Positions 27,017 through 36,180 of a stretch of DNA of 64,000 nucleotides are shown piece by piece. Each line of letters starts with the position of its first letter. The first letter of the stretch is position 1. The notes beneath the pieces are model-generated. The model worked only from the letters and a program-made list of their open reading frames with translations. It ran no database searches and was not told where the DNA came from. The translations under genes and the position numbers were made by a program. Source of the DNA: Flavobacterium petrolei (GTDB lineage: Bacteria > Bacteroidota > Bacteroidia > Flavobacteriales > Flavobacteriaceae); NCBI RefSeq assembly GCF_003314435.2, contig NZ_QNVY02000002.1, forward strand, positions 186,001-250,000. The letters are read 5' to 3'.

Positions 27017-28183
27017 TTATTTTGCCAAAAGTTCTAAAATTTTAGCTCTAAGCGCTTCACCTCTTAAATCTTTTGCGACTACATTTCCTGAAGCATCAAG
27101 AATAAAAGTTGCCGGAATAGATTCTACTTTATACTGTGCTGCAATTGGCTCATCCCAAAATTTTAAATTTGAAACATGATTCCAAGTCAATTTATCCTTT
27201 GCAATAGCATCTTTCCAGGCTTTAGCATCTTTGTCTAAAGATACTCCAATAATGTTAAGACCTTTTCCGTGTAACTCTTTGTAAAGAGCAACAACATTCG
27301 GGTTTTCTTGACGGCATGGTCCACACCACGAGGCCCAAAAATCAACTATTGTTACTTTACCTAAACTTTCTTTTAGAGAAATAGTTTTCCCTTGAGGATT
27401 AGGACCTGAAAAATCTGCTCTTCATTTAGCTTCTCCAGCAGGAGCTGGAGCAGCGCCTACAGCAGAAGGAGCTTTCATTTCAGCAAGTTTAGTTTTAATT
27501 GCTATACCTGGCTTAGTTTTTTTCAATGATTCATCTAAACCGTTGTAAAGTTTCTCAGATTTTGCAATGTCAGCAGTTGGATCGTTTAACATACCTTGAA
27601 TGATCAAAGCAGTAATAAACGATTTCGGGTGTGATTCAGCATAAGCAACATATTTTGCTTTTGAAGCAACACCGACTTCTTCTTGAATTTTAGAGAATTC
27701 TTGCATCAAATTATTAATCACAACAGTATCTTTAGATTGTTGTGCAGCATTCATGGCTTCCATATTCTTAGTTTGGAAATCCATTAGTTTCTTTTGAACT
27801 TTAGTGATTTCTTCATTGAAAGATACGTACTCATCATTATTATACGTACCAGAAACTTTAGATTTTTGAATACTGTCTTTGTTAATAGCGATAGTAACTT
27901 CGCCATTTTCTAATATGAAAGGTATTTTAGCCTGTGCTCCTTCTAATTGAATCGTATAAAAAGCAGGCTCTGTAATAGTTCCTTTCATTACAAACTTACC
28001 ATTTTCAACTTTTACAGTATCTTTTGGTAACATCATTCCTGTTGCATCTTGTGTTTCTAAGATAATCGTTTTACCATTGTCAATTCCTGTTGCAGTTCCT
28101 GAAATAAGGTATTCATCTTTGCCAACTTTGTTACAAGAAATTAAAACAACAGCAGCCGAAAGTAATAAAATTATTTTTTTCAT
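27017..28183 (-). pseudogene. TlpA-type thiol:disulfide interchange lipoprotein split by an in-frame TGA
   Basis: One 389-codon frame is interrupted only by TGA at 27424-27422. The first part (253 aa) has an SPII signal (LLSAAVVLISC, Cys17), a DUF4369-like domain (YLISGTATGIDNGKTIILE) and an alpha-helical linker ending APAPAGEAK. The second part (about 134 aa) is a complete thioredoxin-like domain with FWASWCGPCRQ (CxxC redox site), GVSLDKDAKAWK and IPATFILDASG. Without readthrough, the made lipoprotein lacks its redox domain. The second half has no good start of its own. Possible explanations are a recent nonsense mutation, a sequencing error or stop readthrough. The intact family maintains periplasmic thiols or cytochrome c assembly. 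Confidence 0.82.
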
Positions 28184-28190
28184 TATTAAT

Positions 28191-28559
28191 TAGTTAATTG
28201 AGTTAAGTGTGCAAAAGTATTTAAAAAATATAAAATACAAATAATTTTAGAACCTAAATTTTTGTTATAATTTAGTAATAATTATGTATTGTTTTGAGTT
28301 AATTATGAAATAATCCACCCTTATTATTATAGTCTTTGGCTGATAGCTAAATTGAATACTATTTAAAAAGTCAAGAGATTTATAGATTACACCAAACAAG
28401 ATTCGGAAAAAGGATTTTTGAATCGTATTCGAAATAGGATTTTAATTTCAAAAATATCGAAACTTATTATGTTTGGTAGCGGAATTGTTTGTTTCTTGTA
28501 AAAAGTAAAGTTGCAGCTTAAGGATGTAAAGCGTTGTAATGCTAAGAAATTATTTACAG
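28191..28559. other. AT-rich intergenic stretch
   Basis: About 370 bp upstream of the TlpA-like gene. I see no ORF of family likeness, tRNA or strong hairpin; it must hold the promoter of the minus-strand gene starting at 28183. Confidence 0.4.
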
Positions 28560-28790
28560 TTAAATTACGCTGCTTTGGTTGTGTCTAATTATGACGGATT
28601 CAGCATGTTCTATTTCATTTTCTGTAATTCTAATATCTAAGTTTATATCCCTTAGTTCTTTATGAAGAATTGCGCAAGATGAATTTGATTGTAATTTAAA
28701 ATCAATTTGATTTCTTTGCTCTTTTAATACATCAAGTATTTCTTTTGCTTTTTTATATTGCGACTTGTATATCTTGCAAAAGTCTATCAT
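28560..28790 (-). CDS. Small hypothetical coiled-coil protein
   Basis: 76 aa with an ATG start, charged and helical throughout (YKKAKEILDVLKEQRNQIDF, ELRDINLDIRITENEIEHAE), likely one or two coiled coils. No signal peptide, no known motif. I do not recognise it. It stands alone between intergenic stretches, so coding status rests on length, codon pattern and ATG only. Confidence 0.5.
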   Translation of the reverse strand: MIDFCKIYKSQYKKAKEILDVLKEQRNQIDFKLQSNSSCAILHKELRDINLDIRITENEIEHAESVIIRHNQSSVI

Positions 28791-28920
28791 AATATGTAAG
28801 GTAAGTTTGTATAATTTTGAGATGCTAATTTAGTATAATCAAGTTTATTACGCAACATAATTTATTATCTGAATTGCTTAAATGATTTTTTAATTTAATT
28901 ATCAAATTATTTTAAACAAA

Positions 28921-28946
28921 AAAAGCATCCTTGATTAGGATGCTTA
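28921..28946 (-). terminator. Terminator after the J-domain/KTSC gene
   Basis: Stem AAGCATCC (28923-28930) / GGATGCTT (28938-28945), 7-base loop. The preceding A-run is a U-tract on the minus strand. Confidence 0.75.
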
Positions 28947-28966
28947 TGTATTCTATCTGTAGAAAA

Positions 28967-29407
28967 TTAATCTTGATTGATCGTTTTTCTCCAAGTAAAT
29001 GAATTCAAAATGTGTCTTTTTGCAAATCTGCCAGGAGAATCAGCATTGACCATTTTTACATACGTTGCTTTAGGAACACTAATATATTCGTAAACGCTGC
29101 CGTTAGAAAAATTAATTATTAATCGTCCTTCAACAAATTTGTAATCTGTAATTGTTGATGTAGAGATTGTTTCAGTATATTCTGGTAAATTTGCTTTTAT
29201 AGTCTCAGGATTGATGCTCACCAAAAAGTGGTAGGCTTCAATAATTTTTTTACTATTTTCTTCTGCAGCTTTCAATCCATCCTCGTCACCTGAAAATTTA
29301 TCAGGATGTGATTCTTTCATCGCATTGCGATAAATTGTTTTCAAATCTTTTAGCTCTGCAGTTTTGTCTACATTTAGCAGTTTGCGGTATTCAACTATTT
29401 TTTTCAT
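28967..29407 (-). CDS. J-domain protein with C-terminal KTSC domain
   Basis: 146 aa. Residues about 4-68 form a DnaJ-type J domain: YRKLLNVDKTAELKDLKTIY, then HPDKF with the invariant HPD, which stimulates Hsp70 ATPase. The C-terminal half (about 85-140) is a KTSC domain (GSVYEYISVPKATYVKMV, SPGRFAKRHI), named after the lysyl-tRNA synthetase/KTSC conservation and of unknown function, possibly nucleic-acid related. No G/F or zinc region, so not a general DnaJ. Likely directs DnaK to a specific client; the client is unknown. Confidence 0.82.
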   Translation of the reverse strand: MKKIVEYRKLLNVDKTAELKDLKTIYRNAMKESHPDKFSGDEDGLKAAEENSKKIIEAYHFLVSINPETIKANLPEYTETISTSTITDYKFVEGRLIINFSNGSVYEYISVPKATYVKMVNADSPGRFAKRHILNSFTWRKTINQD

Positions 29408-29579
29408 AAATAAGGTAACTACTTGTCTTTTACTATAAAATCAATATAATTTGATTTCAAAATCGACAATTTTTTGCAAAGGTACACTTTTTTTTATTTT
29501 TTTGGTTTCAGACCAATAAATTTTAATCAAAAAGTACTTTTTAAAGTTCTTATTTGAATACTACTGAAGTTAAAAAAAG

Positions 29580-29825
29580 CTATTGTTGCGGCTTATTATT
29601 TGCTTTATCGAAGTTTTTAGATTTTTTTGGATATTTGTTATAACTGATATCGCTTGGATTTTCTATGATTGATTTAATAGTAATCCAATCTCCAATAGCA
29701 TGTTTTTGAGCCATTTTATAGTCTAACAGGTATTCACCACAAAAAAAATTGTTGTTTTCATCTTTTTCCATAATTCCGGTGAAAACACCTTTTTGTAACA
29801 TTCTTTCTTCAGAAGCTTTAGTCAT
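29580..29825 (-). CDS. Hypothetical protein
   Basis: 81 aa, ATG start. Mixed strand-helix content (GVFTGIMEKDENNNFFCGEYLLDY, GDWITIKSII) and a basic, low-complexity tail (KYPKKSKNFDKANNKPQQ). No signal peptide or membrane segment. I do not recognise the family. It is divergent from the gene at 29916, and the 90-bp spacer holds the latter's promoter. Confidence 0.6.
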   Translation of the reverse strand: MTKASEERMLQKGVFTGIMEKDENNNFFCGEYLLDYKMAQKHAIGDWITIKSIIENPSDISYNKYPKKSKNFDKANNKPQQ

Positions 29826-29879
29826 AATCCGTTTATTTTAATAATTCTAGTTCGCAAAGTTAATCAAATATAGTTTGTC

Positions 29880-29911
29880 TTGCTATGAATTAGCCTTTCT
29901 GATTACCTTTG
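29880..29911 (+). promoter_or_regulatory. Consensus Bacteroidota promoter producing a leaderless or near-leaderless mRNA
   Basis: TTG (29880-29882), 21-bp spacer, TACCTTTG (29904-29911): an exact TTG/TAnnTTTG promoter. The ATG of the next gene begins only 4 bases later (29916), so transcription should start at or next to the start codon. Confidence 0.7.
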
Positions 29912-29915
29912 TATC

Positions 29916-30461
29916 ATGGAAAAAAATTTTCGACCAAATCCCAATTCGTTTAAAAATACGTTCTGTGTTTTTGATGAAGTGGCTATTGAGTCTATAAATG
30001 GATTGAAAATTCAATACGACAGTAAATCTGGAAGTAAATATTACTATACAAAAACAGGTATGTATCGCTTATCAAATCATTGGGGCCGCTTGGCTAATAG
30101 CAAATGGCGTTTAGAACCTTTGGAACCTGAAACCATATCCAAAATTAAATTGGGTTATGCTTCTTGGGAAAATTTTTATCCCGATAATGCTGTTGAAGAA
30201 CTATATTATTTAGAAGCAAATTACCAAAACCGAACGGTCAATTACCAACACAAGAATAATCCAAACTACGATAAAAGGGCAATATTAAGAACCAGCTTTG
30301 AAACCACTAAACGCATCAAACAAATTCGGAATTTATTCAGTCTTACTTCTTGGGCCAAGTATTTTGAATATGAAGACATAGATGATTTGAGGAAAAAAAT
30401 TATCCATGAATTAATTTTTACCACTAAAACTTTGGAGGAAATAAAAAAACAATTCATCTAA
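29916..30461 (+). CDS. Conserved-looking hypothetical protein
   Basis: 181 aa, soluble. Aromatic- and basic-rich (SGSKYYYTKTGMYRLSNHWGRLANSKWRL, GYASWENFYPDN) with a helical C-terminus (TSFETTKRIKQIRNLFSLTSWAKYF, DDLRKKIIHELIFTTKTLEEI). I do not recognise a named domain, though the composition suggests an RNA- or protein-binding cytosolic protein. The promoter sits right against the start codon. Confidence 0.7.
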   Translation: MEKNFRPNPNSFKNTFCVFDEVAIESINGLKIQYDSKSGSKYYYTKTGMYRLSNHWGRLANSKWRLEPLEPETISKIKLGYASWENFYPDNAVEELYYLEANYQNRTVNYQHKNNPNYDKRAILRTSFETTKRIKQIRNLFSLTSWAKYFEYEDIDDLRKKIIHELIFTTKTLEEIKKQFI

Positions 30462-30509
30462 GGTTTCTAATTCCTGTCTTTTCTGCTATTTATAATTAAG
30501 CTTAAACTT

Positions 30510-30905
30510 TTAATCATTTGAAGCAATTAATATCAAATCGTTTACTGTAAGTGGTTTAGATAGATACCCTAAAATATTGCAGTACGATTTTGATTTGTTT
30601 TTATCTTCTACCGCAATGGAAGAACTTACAATATAAACGACTATTTCTTTTGGAAACTTAGGTTTAATCATTCCCATTTCCTCCATGAATTCCCAACCGT
30701 CCATTATTGGCATATTGATATCCAATAAAATTATATCCGGAAGGGATTCGTTATTTTCCAAAGCATTATGCAATTCATCAATAGCGTCTTTTCCATTTTT
30801 GAAAGAGGAACTCTCTGAAAACATTTCGGATCTTTGAATTATTTTATTAACGATGATTTGGTAAATTGCATCATCGTCTATTATCCAGATTGCTTTTTTT
30901 GTCAT
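30510..30905 (-). CDS. Stand-alone response regulator receiver (CheY-like)
   Basis: 131 aa, a single receiver domain: acidic pocket IIDDDA (about 8-13), phospho-acceptor Asp in ILLDINMPIMDGWEF (about residue 62), Ser/Thr in YIVSSSIA and the conserved Lys in YLSKPL. No output domain, so it must act by protein contact or phosphotransfer. Its ATG overlaps the stop of the upstream sensor kinase by 4 bp (ATGA), so they are translationally coupled and should be a cognate pair. Confidence 0.9.
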   Translation of the reverse strand: MTKKAIWIIDDDAIYQIIVNKIIQRSEMFSESSSFKNGKDAIDELHNALENNESLPDIILLDINMPIMDGWEFMEEMGMIKPKFPKEIVVYIVSSSIAVEDKNKSKSYCNILGYLSKPLTVNDLILIASND

Positions 30906-33745
30906 TGAATATAGATTTTAAATGTAGTGCCAATATTGGGTTCACTTTCTACTGTAATATTTCCTCCCATTGCATCTATTTGATTTTTGGTGATAAATAA
31001 TCCAATTCCTTTTGAGTCGGAATTGTTTGTAAATGTTTTGTACATCCCGAAAATTTTATCTGCATTTCTGACAAGATCAATTCCTATCCCGTTATCCGAA
31101 ATTTGTAGAATTTTCATGTCATTCTCCATCAAAAATTTAATTGTTATAATTGGTTTGCGTGATGGATGTCTGTATCTGATTGAATTTGAAATGATATTAT
31201 AAAGGATGCTTTCCAGATATGCAGGATTGTAATTAATTATAGCTTCATCGGGTATTTCTGTTAAAATCGTAACTTCATTGGTTGTGATTTGTTCCGAAAG
31301 TACATTTTTTACTGTTGTAATGTAATGCTCTAAATTTAAAGGTTCCGATACTAAACCAATATTTGTTCTAATGTTAATGACTTCGTTTAAATGAAGCATG
31401 GTTTCGTTTAACGAACAGGAAACTGTTTTTAATAACTCCATCATTTGTTCTCTTTCTTCTTCAGTTTCCGAGGATTCAATCAAAGTTACAATAGAGGAAA
31501 TATTACTGGTATGCGATCTTAGATTATGAGAAACGATATAGGAGAAATTTAGTAGTCTTTTATTTTGTTCGGTAACCAGGTTGAAGGAGTTATTCAGTTC
31601 CTTTTCAGCTTCTTTTGTTTTAGTGATATCAATCATGATACCTCGCAAACTTTTTGTTTTGCCATTTTCAATGACAACATTTACGATGTCACGGAGCCAA
31701 ACTAAGGTTCCATTTTTGGCGACCATTCTATACTCAAAATCATGGTCTGCCTTCTCATTAGTTTTTATCCTGCAATAATTCTGAACCCATTCAGTATCTT
31801 CTACATAAATATGGTCTAGCCAAAAAGTAGGACTTTCGAGCCATTCTTCAGGGCTGTAACCTAATATATTCTGTACTTTCTGACTGATAAAATTAAAATT
31901 AAAAGTTACTGCGTCACATTCCCAAACAATCCCATCAATTGTATTAATCAAGGATTCCATTCTTTGATTTGTTTCAAGAATAATCTTTTCTACAGCTTTC
32001 CTGTCAGTAGTATCTTCGGTAGAAACTATAATTCTTGCTAATGAATTTTTATATCCTTGGATTGTATTCCAACGCAAATTTATATTACGATATTCTCCCT
32101 CTGAATTTTTTATAATCGTATCTAAAATAAATTTATTTTCACCTTGAGTTATTGCAATAAGATGCTCGGTAAAACAATATAATGCCTTGTTGTTGAATAA
32201 ATTAGATTTTGTTTGGATTAAATCTTCTTTAGTCTTAACCTTATGTAGTTTAAGGCAGGCTTTGTTTGCATCAATTAATTTAACTAACGAATGGGATTTA
32301 TCAACAATATTTGGATTTTTTTCAAAGTAGTTTCTAACAACTTCTATATCTTCATGCATTAAATTAAGTTCTTCAAGGTATTTTTTAACATTAGAAAAAT
32401 CTTCTTCTCTTAATGGTAAAGGCGAATCATCAAATAAACTTTTAAATCGAATTTCACTTTTTTTGATTAATTCTTCAGCTTCTTTTTTTAAAGTAATATC
32501 TTCAATAATTGAAATAGCAGTAATTTGTTTGTTTTTTCTGTCTATTATTGGTGTAACCGTCAAATTGACCCAAATAATTTTTCCATGGTTTGTGTAATAT
32601 CTTTTTTCCATGGAATATTCATTGATTATTCCATTTTTCAGTTTGCTTACATATATTAAATCTGTTTCAAGATCGTCAGGATGAGTTATGGACTGAAAAT
32701 TTTTTTGTTTAATTTCGCTTTGAGTATAGCCCAAAAGGTCACAAAATTTATTATTTACTTCCAAAAAAGTCCCTGTAGAAAGATCTACACTAGCAATCCC
32801 AATTGCTGCTTGATCAAAAATAATTTTAAACTTGATTTCAGAATTCAATAATTTAGTAGCTTGTGCGGTAACTAAAGATTGCAATTCTTCGGGTGTTTTT
32901 ACAAGAAAATAAATTAGGATACCAAAAAGTCCAGCAAGAATAATTCCAATAATCCCAGGAATTATAATTTGGAAATATATATAATTGTTGTTTTTTGAGA
33001 TCAAAAATAACTTCCAGTCGCCATCAGGGATTGTTCTGATGATGCTGTATTTTTTTGAGAAATCAGTTTGATTGGGTAGGTAAAAGATTTCTTTTTGTTT
33101 CTCAACATCATATTTTGAAAATTGGAAGTAATACTTTGAATCATCTACATTTTTGATCCCCGAGGCCTTTAAAAAAGTTTCTAATTTGATGATAACAGCA
33201 GAAAAACCCCAGAATTTATTATTTTGAAAAACCGGAAACCTCCCAACAATGCCTACTCCGCCTTGTTTTAGTTCAAAAGGACCAGCAAAATACATCTTTT
33301 TTTTAGCGATTGATTTTAAAGCTTCTGTCTTAAGGTTCTGTTCAGTTAAAATATTTAAATTTAAAGCGGGTTCATTACCTTTCAATGGATGAATATACTT
33401 AATTATGCCATCTGGAACCAATTGGACCGTACTAATATTTGCATTTGATTCCATTAATTTTTCACTCACGTAGTCAAAATTTTCAGGAATGCCTTTATCA
33501 TTTATTGTTAGTGCCAGCGTTAAAGTGGTCGTATAACAGTTTTTTAGCGCTTGTTCTATATTTTGATGAACAACATTCAAAATGTTATTCATTTCACGTT
33601 GCTCATCTTCTTTTATTAGTTTGTATTGCTGTAAGAGTATAAAACCTACAACATAACTTAAAAATAGGAATACTACAAAACCAGTTGTTTTCGGCCTTCT
33701 TAAGAACCATCTGATGAATTTAGGATATTTTTTTTCAGACTTCAT
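30902..33745 (-). CDS. CHASE-PAS sensor histidine kinase
   Basis: 947 aa. TM1 (about 16-36) and TM2 (about 257-280) flank an extracytoplasmic CHASE domain. Three PAS/PAC units follow (FKIIFDQAAIGIASVDLSTG, SLFDDSPLPLREEDF, MESLINTIDGIVWECDAVTF), the first and third with PAC blocks ending ITAISIIEDIT and LRGIMIDIT. The dimer/phospho-acceptor helix contains NFSYIVSHNLRSH (His at about 727). The ATPase domain has NIISNSIRY (N box), ISDNGIGID (G1), GMYKTF (F box) and SKGIGLFITK (G2). Signals through the coupled receiver at 30510. Confidence 0.92.
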   Translation of the reverse strand: MKSEKKYPKFIRWFLRRPKTTGFVVFLFLSYVVGFILLQQYKLIKEDEQREMNNILNVVHQNIEQALKNCYTTTLTLALTINDKGIPENFDYVSEKLMESNANISTVQLVPDGIIKYIHPLKGNEPALNLNILTEQNLKTEALKSIAKKKMYFAGPFELKQGGVGIVGRFPVFQNNKFWGFSAVIIKLETFLKASGIKNVDDSKYYFQFSKYDVEKQKEIFYLPNQTDFSKKYSIIRTIPDGDWKLFLISKNNNYIYFQIIIPGIIGIILAGLFGILIYFLVKTPEELQSLVTAQATKLLNSEIKFKIIFDQAAIGIASVDLSTGTFLEVNNKFCDLLGYTQSEIKQKNFQSITHPDDLETDLIYVSKLKNGIINEYSMEKRYYTNHGKIIWVNLTVTPIIDRKNKQITAISIIEDITLKKEAEELIKKSEIRFKSLFDDSPLPLREEDFSNVKKYLEELNLMHEDIEVVRNYFEKNPNIVDKSHSLVKLIDANKACLKLHKVKTKEDLIQTKSNLFNNKALYCFTEHLIAITQGENKFILDTIIKNSEGEYRNINLRWNTIQGYKNSLARIIVSTEDTTDRKAVEKIILETNQRMESLINTIDGIVWECDAVTFNFNFISQKVQNILGYSPEEWLESPTFWLDHIYVEDTEWVQNYCRIKTNEKADHDFEYRMVAKNGTLVWLRDIVNVVIENGKTKSLRGIMIDITKTKEAEKELNNSFNLVTEQNKRLLNFSYIVSHNLRSHTSNISSIVTLIESSETEEEREQMMELLKTVSCSLNETMLHLNEVINIRTNIGLVSEPLNLEHYITTVKNVLSEQITTNEVTILTEIPDEAIINYNPAYLESILYNIISNSIRYRHPSRKPIITIKFLMENDMKILQISDNGIGIDLVRNADKIFGMYKTFTNNSDSKGIGLFITKNQIDAMGGNITVESEPNIGTTFKIYIQ

Positions 33746-34100
33746 TTAATTTATTAGTAGGTTTGGGCGGCAATTTGGTTCAAAAAATAAATATATAAAA
33801 AATAAATATATGACCATACTTATTTGTGAATTATAGTTTTATTCTCAGTTAATAGTTTTTAAAATACTTTTTAATGAATCTGTGAAGTAGGCAAACTTTT
33901 GTTAAAACTCATAATTTAAGCCTTAATGGTTTTAAAATAAATATTTTTTTATTCTCCAAATATTTAATTACCAAATCATAGCTTCAATTTTAAACAAGAA
34001 AGAAACTAACAAACTAAATGAATATAATTTCGATAATAAATCCGAACTTTGCTGCGGTTTTCGAATCTAATACGTGATTTGATTATTTAAAAATAAACAC
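33746..34100. other. AT-rich divergent spacer with a short tandem repeat
   Basis: About 355 bp between the kinase gene (minus) and a small gene (plus). Contains two adjacent copies of AAAAAATAAATATAT (about 33784-33812); otherwise I see no gene, tRNA or strong hairpin. Confidence 0.45.
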
Positions 34101-34250
34101 ATGAGCAGAAATAACGAAAGAAATATCAAAAAGCATAATGATAAGTTGCATAAAGCACAAGATAAAGCCAAACAAGCCGTGCTATTGCGCAAGGAAAAAC
34201 TAAAACAAATTACTAAAAAGTTCAATGAAGATAAGGCTTCAGAAGAATAA
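34101..34250 (+). CDS. Small basic helical hypothetical protein
   Basis: 49 aa from ATG 34101 to TAA 34250: MSRNNERNIKKHNDKLHKAQ, then DKAKQAVLLRKEKLKQITKK, then FNEDKASEE. Strongly basic and helix-forming, without hydrophobic segments; it could bind nucleic acid or be a small coiled coil. It leads a tight co-directional run (16 bp to the next gene), which supports it being real. No family recognised. Confidence 0.5.
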   Translation: MSRNNERNIKKHNDKLHKAQDKAKQAVLLRKEKLKQITKKFNEDKASEE

Positions 34251-34266
34251 AATATACATTCATATC

Positions 34267-34509
34267 ATGAAAAAAAATAGATTTGACGAAGTAAAAAGTG
34301 GTGTTCAGGAAATAATTGATTTTATAGCACAGAAAAATGCCAAAGAGGCCAACAACAAATTAGCAGAAGTTAGCGAAGAATTGGATGAATTACTCGATTT
34401 TGCAGAGGAAGATGAAGATCTAGTGGAAATTAGTCGCTATCAGGTATTATTGAATCAGCTGCATCAACGAATAGTAGGACTTAATGGTCAGGCAACGGAA
34501 TCTCTTTAA
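34267..34509 (+). CDS. Small acidic hypothetical protein
   Basis: 80 aa from ATG 34267 (MKKNRFDEVKS); an upstream start at 34225 would lie inside the preceding gene. All-helical with an acidic centre (NNKLAEVSEELDELLDFAEE, DEDLVEISRYQVLL). No known motif. Charge is opposite to that of the adjacent basic 49-aa protein, so a complex between the two is conceivable. Ends 19 bp before the YchJ-like gene. Confidence 0.6.
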   Translation: MKKNRFDEVKSGVQEIIDFIAQKNAKEANNKLAEVSEELDELLDFAEEDEDLVEISRYQVLLNQLHQRIVGLNGQATESL

Positions 34510-34528
34510 ACGATTATTATCAAAAATA

Positions 34529-34909
34529 ATGACAAATAAGTGTTATTGCGGTTCAAATATAATTTTTCAGGATTGTTGCGAACCGATTATAAAAGGCATT
34601 CAAAAAGCGACAACAGCTCAATGCTTGATGCGTTCCAGATATTCTGCTTATGCAACACATCAGGCAGATTATTTGATGGAAACCACTCATATTCCAGAAC
34701 GGAAATACTATTCGAAATCCGAAATTTTAAATTGGGCAACCAACAATCATTGGCTTCAATTAGAGATTGTTAATGCTACAGAAAATACGGTTGAATTCAA
34801 AGCTTATTTTTTAGACAGCAAACTTCAAAAACAAATTCATCATGAACTTTCGACTTTCAAATTCGAAAATGGAAGTTGGTTCTATGTTGATGGACAATTT
34901 TTTAATTAG
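34529..34909 (+). CDS. YchJ/SEC-C motif protein
   Basis: 126 aa from ATG 34529 (an earlier frame start overlaps the upstream gene). N-terminal zinc-type motif CYCGSNIIFQDCC (CxCx...CC) followed by the YchJ domain with TAQCLMRSRYSAYATHQADY, THWLQLEI-like NNHWLQLEIV and FYVDGQF. SEC-C/YchJ proteins bind zinc and may interact with ribosomes or SecB-like partners; the function is uncertain. Confidence 0.85.
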   Translation: MTNKCYCGSNIIFQDCCEPIIKGIQKATTAQCLMRSRYSAYATHQADYLMETTHIPERKYYSKSEILNWATNNHWLQLEIVNATENTVEFKAYFLDSKLQKQIHHELSTFKFENGSWFYVDGQFFN

Positions 34910-35001
34910 CTTCAGAGTATCCTTTTCACAGTATTGTTTTAACTAAAAATTAATAAACGTTTGTACAGAGTACATTTTTTATTAATGTAATTTTATTGTC
35001 T

Positions 35002-36120
35002 ATGAAAAATGACAATAAAAAAGGATTTTATTTCAAGCAATACGAAGCCCCATTTCAATCTCCGTTTGATAAACTCTTTGGTATTTTCAAAGAGTTAATT
35101 ACGCACACTTCGGGAGATTTTGATGAAGCAATCGATTGGTTGCGGGAATTAGATAAAGAATATAAACTCACCGATGAACACTACACAATCGATGATTTTA
35201 TCGAAGATTTAAAGAAAAAAGGATACATCCGCGACGAACTCAAAGAGGATGGAACTTCGGGAATTGGAATTACTGCTAAGACGGAGCGCGCCATTAGACA
35301 ACAAGCTTTAGATAACATTTTTGGTAATCTAAAACGTTCCGGAAGCGGGAATCACAAAACGAAGCATTCCGGAAATGGAGATGAACACACCGGTGAATTT
35401 CGGGAATTTCATTTTGGTGACGGACTCGAACGAATTTCATTGACCGAAAGTTTACGTAACGCCCAAATCAACAATGGAGTAGCGGATTTTATGTTGACCG
35501 AAAATGATTTGGTTGTCGAAGAAACACAGTATAAATCGCAGATGAGTACGGTTTTGATGATTGACATCAGTCACAGTATGATTTTGTACGGCGAAGATAG
35601 AATCACTCCTGCCAAAAAAGTAGCAATGGCTCTAGCTGAATTGATTACGACCCGTTATCCAAAAGATACTTTAGATATTTTAGTTTTTGGTAATGATGCT
35701 TGGACGATTGCAATTCGGGATTTACCGTATTTAAAAGTGGGTCCTTATCATACGAATACGGTTGCTGGTTTACAATTAGCCATGGATATTTTGCGCCGAA
35801 AACGGAATACCAACAAACAAATCTTCATGATTACCGATGGAAAACCGAGCTGTGTTCGCGAAAAAGACGGTTCCTATTACATGAACAGTAACGGGCTCGA
35901 CGAATACATCGTTGATAAATGCTACAATCAGGCGCAACAAGCCCGAAAATTGCACATTCCAATCACTACTTTTATGATTGCAAATGATCCGTATCTGCAA
36001 AAATTCGTAAATAAATTCACGGAATCAAATCAGGGTAAAGCATTTTATACCGGATTAAAAGGACTGGGCGAAATGATTTTTGAGGATTATGAAACCAATC
36101 GAAAGAAGAGAATTAAATAA
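35002..36120 (+). CDS. VWA-domain protein, partner of the following AAA ATPase
   Basis: 372 aa from ATG 35002 (a TTG two codons earlier is less likely). The N-terminal half is a charged helical region. The C-terminal half (about 170-372) is a von Willebrand factor A domain: VLMIDISHSM gives the DxSxS metal site (MIDAS), with further ligands near TNTVAGLQLA and MITDGKPS. Such proteins pair with MoxR/magnesium-chelatase-like ATPases to remodel or insert metals into clients. It ends 60 bp before the ATPase gene. Confidence 0.87.
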   Translation: MKNDNKKGFYFKQYEAPFQSPFDKLFGIFKELITHTSGDFDEAIDWLRELDKEYKLTDEHYTIDDFIEDLKKKGYIRDELKEDGTSGIGITAKTERAIRQQALDNIFGNLKRSGSGNHKTKHSGNGDEHTGEFREFHFGDGLERISLTESLRNAQINNGVADFMLTENDLVVEETQYKSQMSTVLMIDISHSMILYGEDRITPAKKVAMALAELITTRYPKDTLDILVFGNDAWTIAIRDLPYLKVGPYHTNTVAGLQLAMDILRRKRNTNKQIFMITDGKPSCVREKDGSYYMNSNGLDEYIVDKCYNQAQQARKLHIPITTFMIANDPYLQKFVNKFTESNQGKAFYTGLKGLGEMIFEDYETNRKKRIK

Positions 36121-36180
36121 GTGATCAATATTCAGATTTTAGTGTTTAGTTGATCCAATAAATAACAATAAAGTAAAAAA

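Noticed and set aside
27422..27424. TGA as a selenocysteine codon
   Set aside because: It is in a linker, not at the WCGPC redox site, and no SECIS-like hairpin follows.
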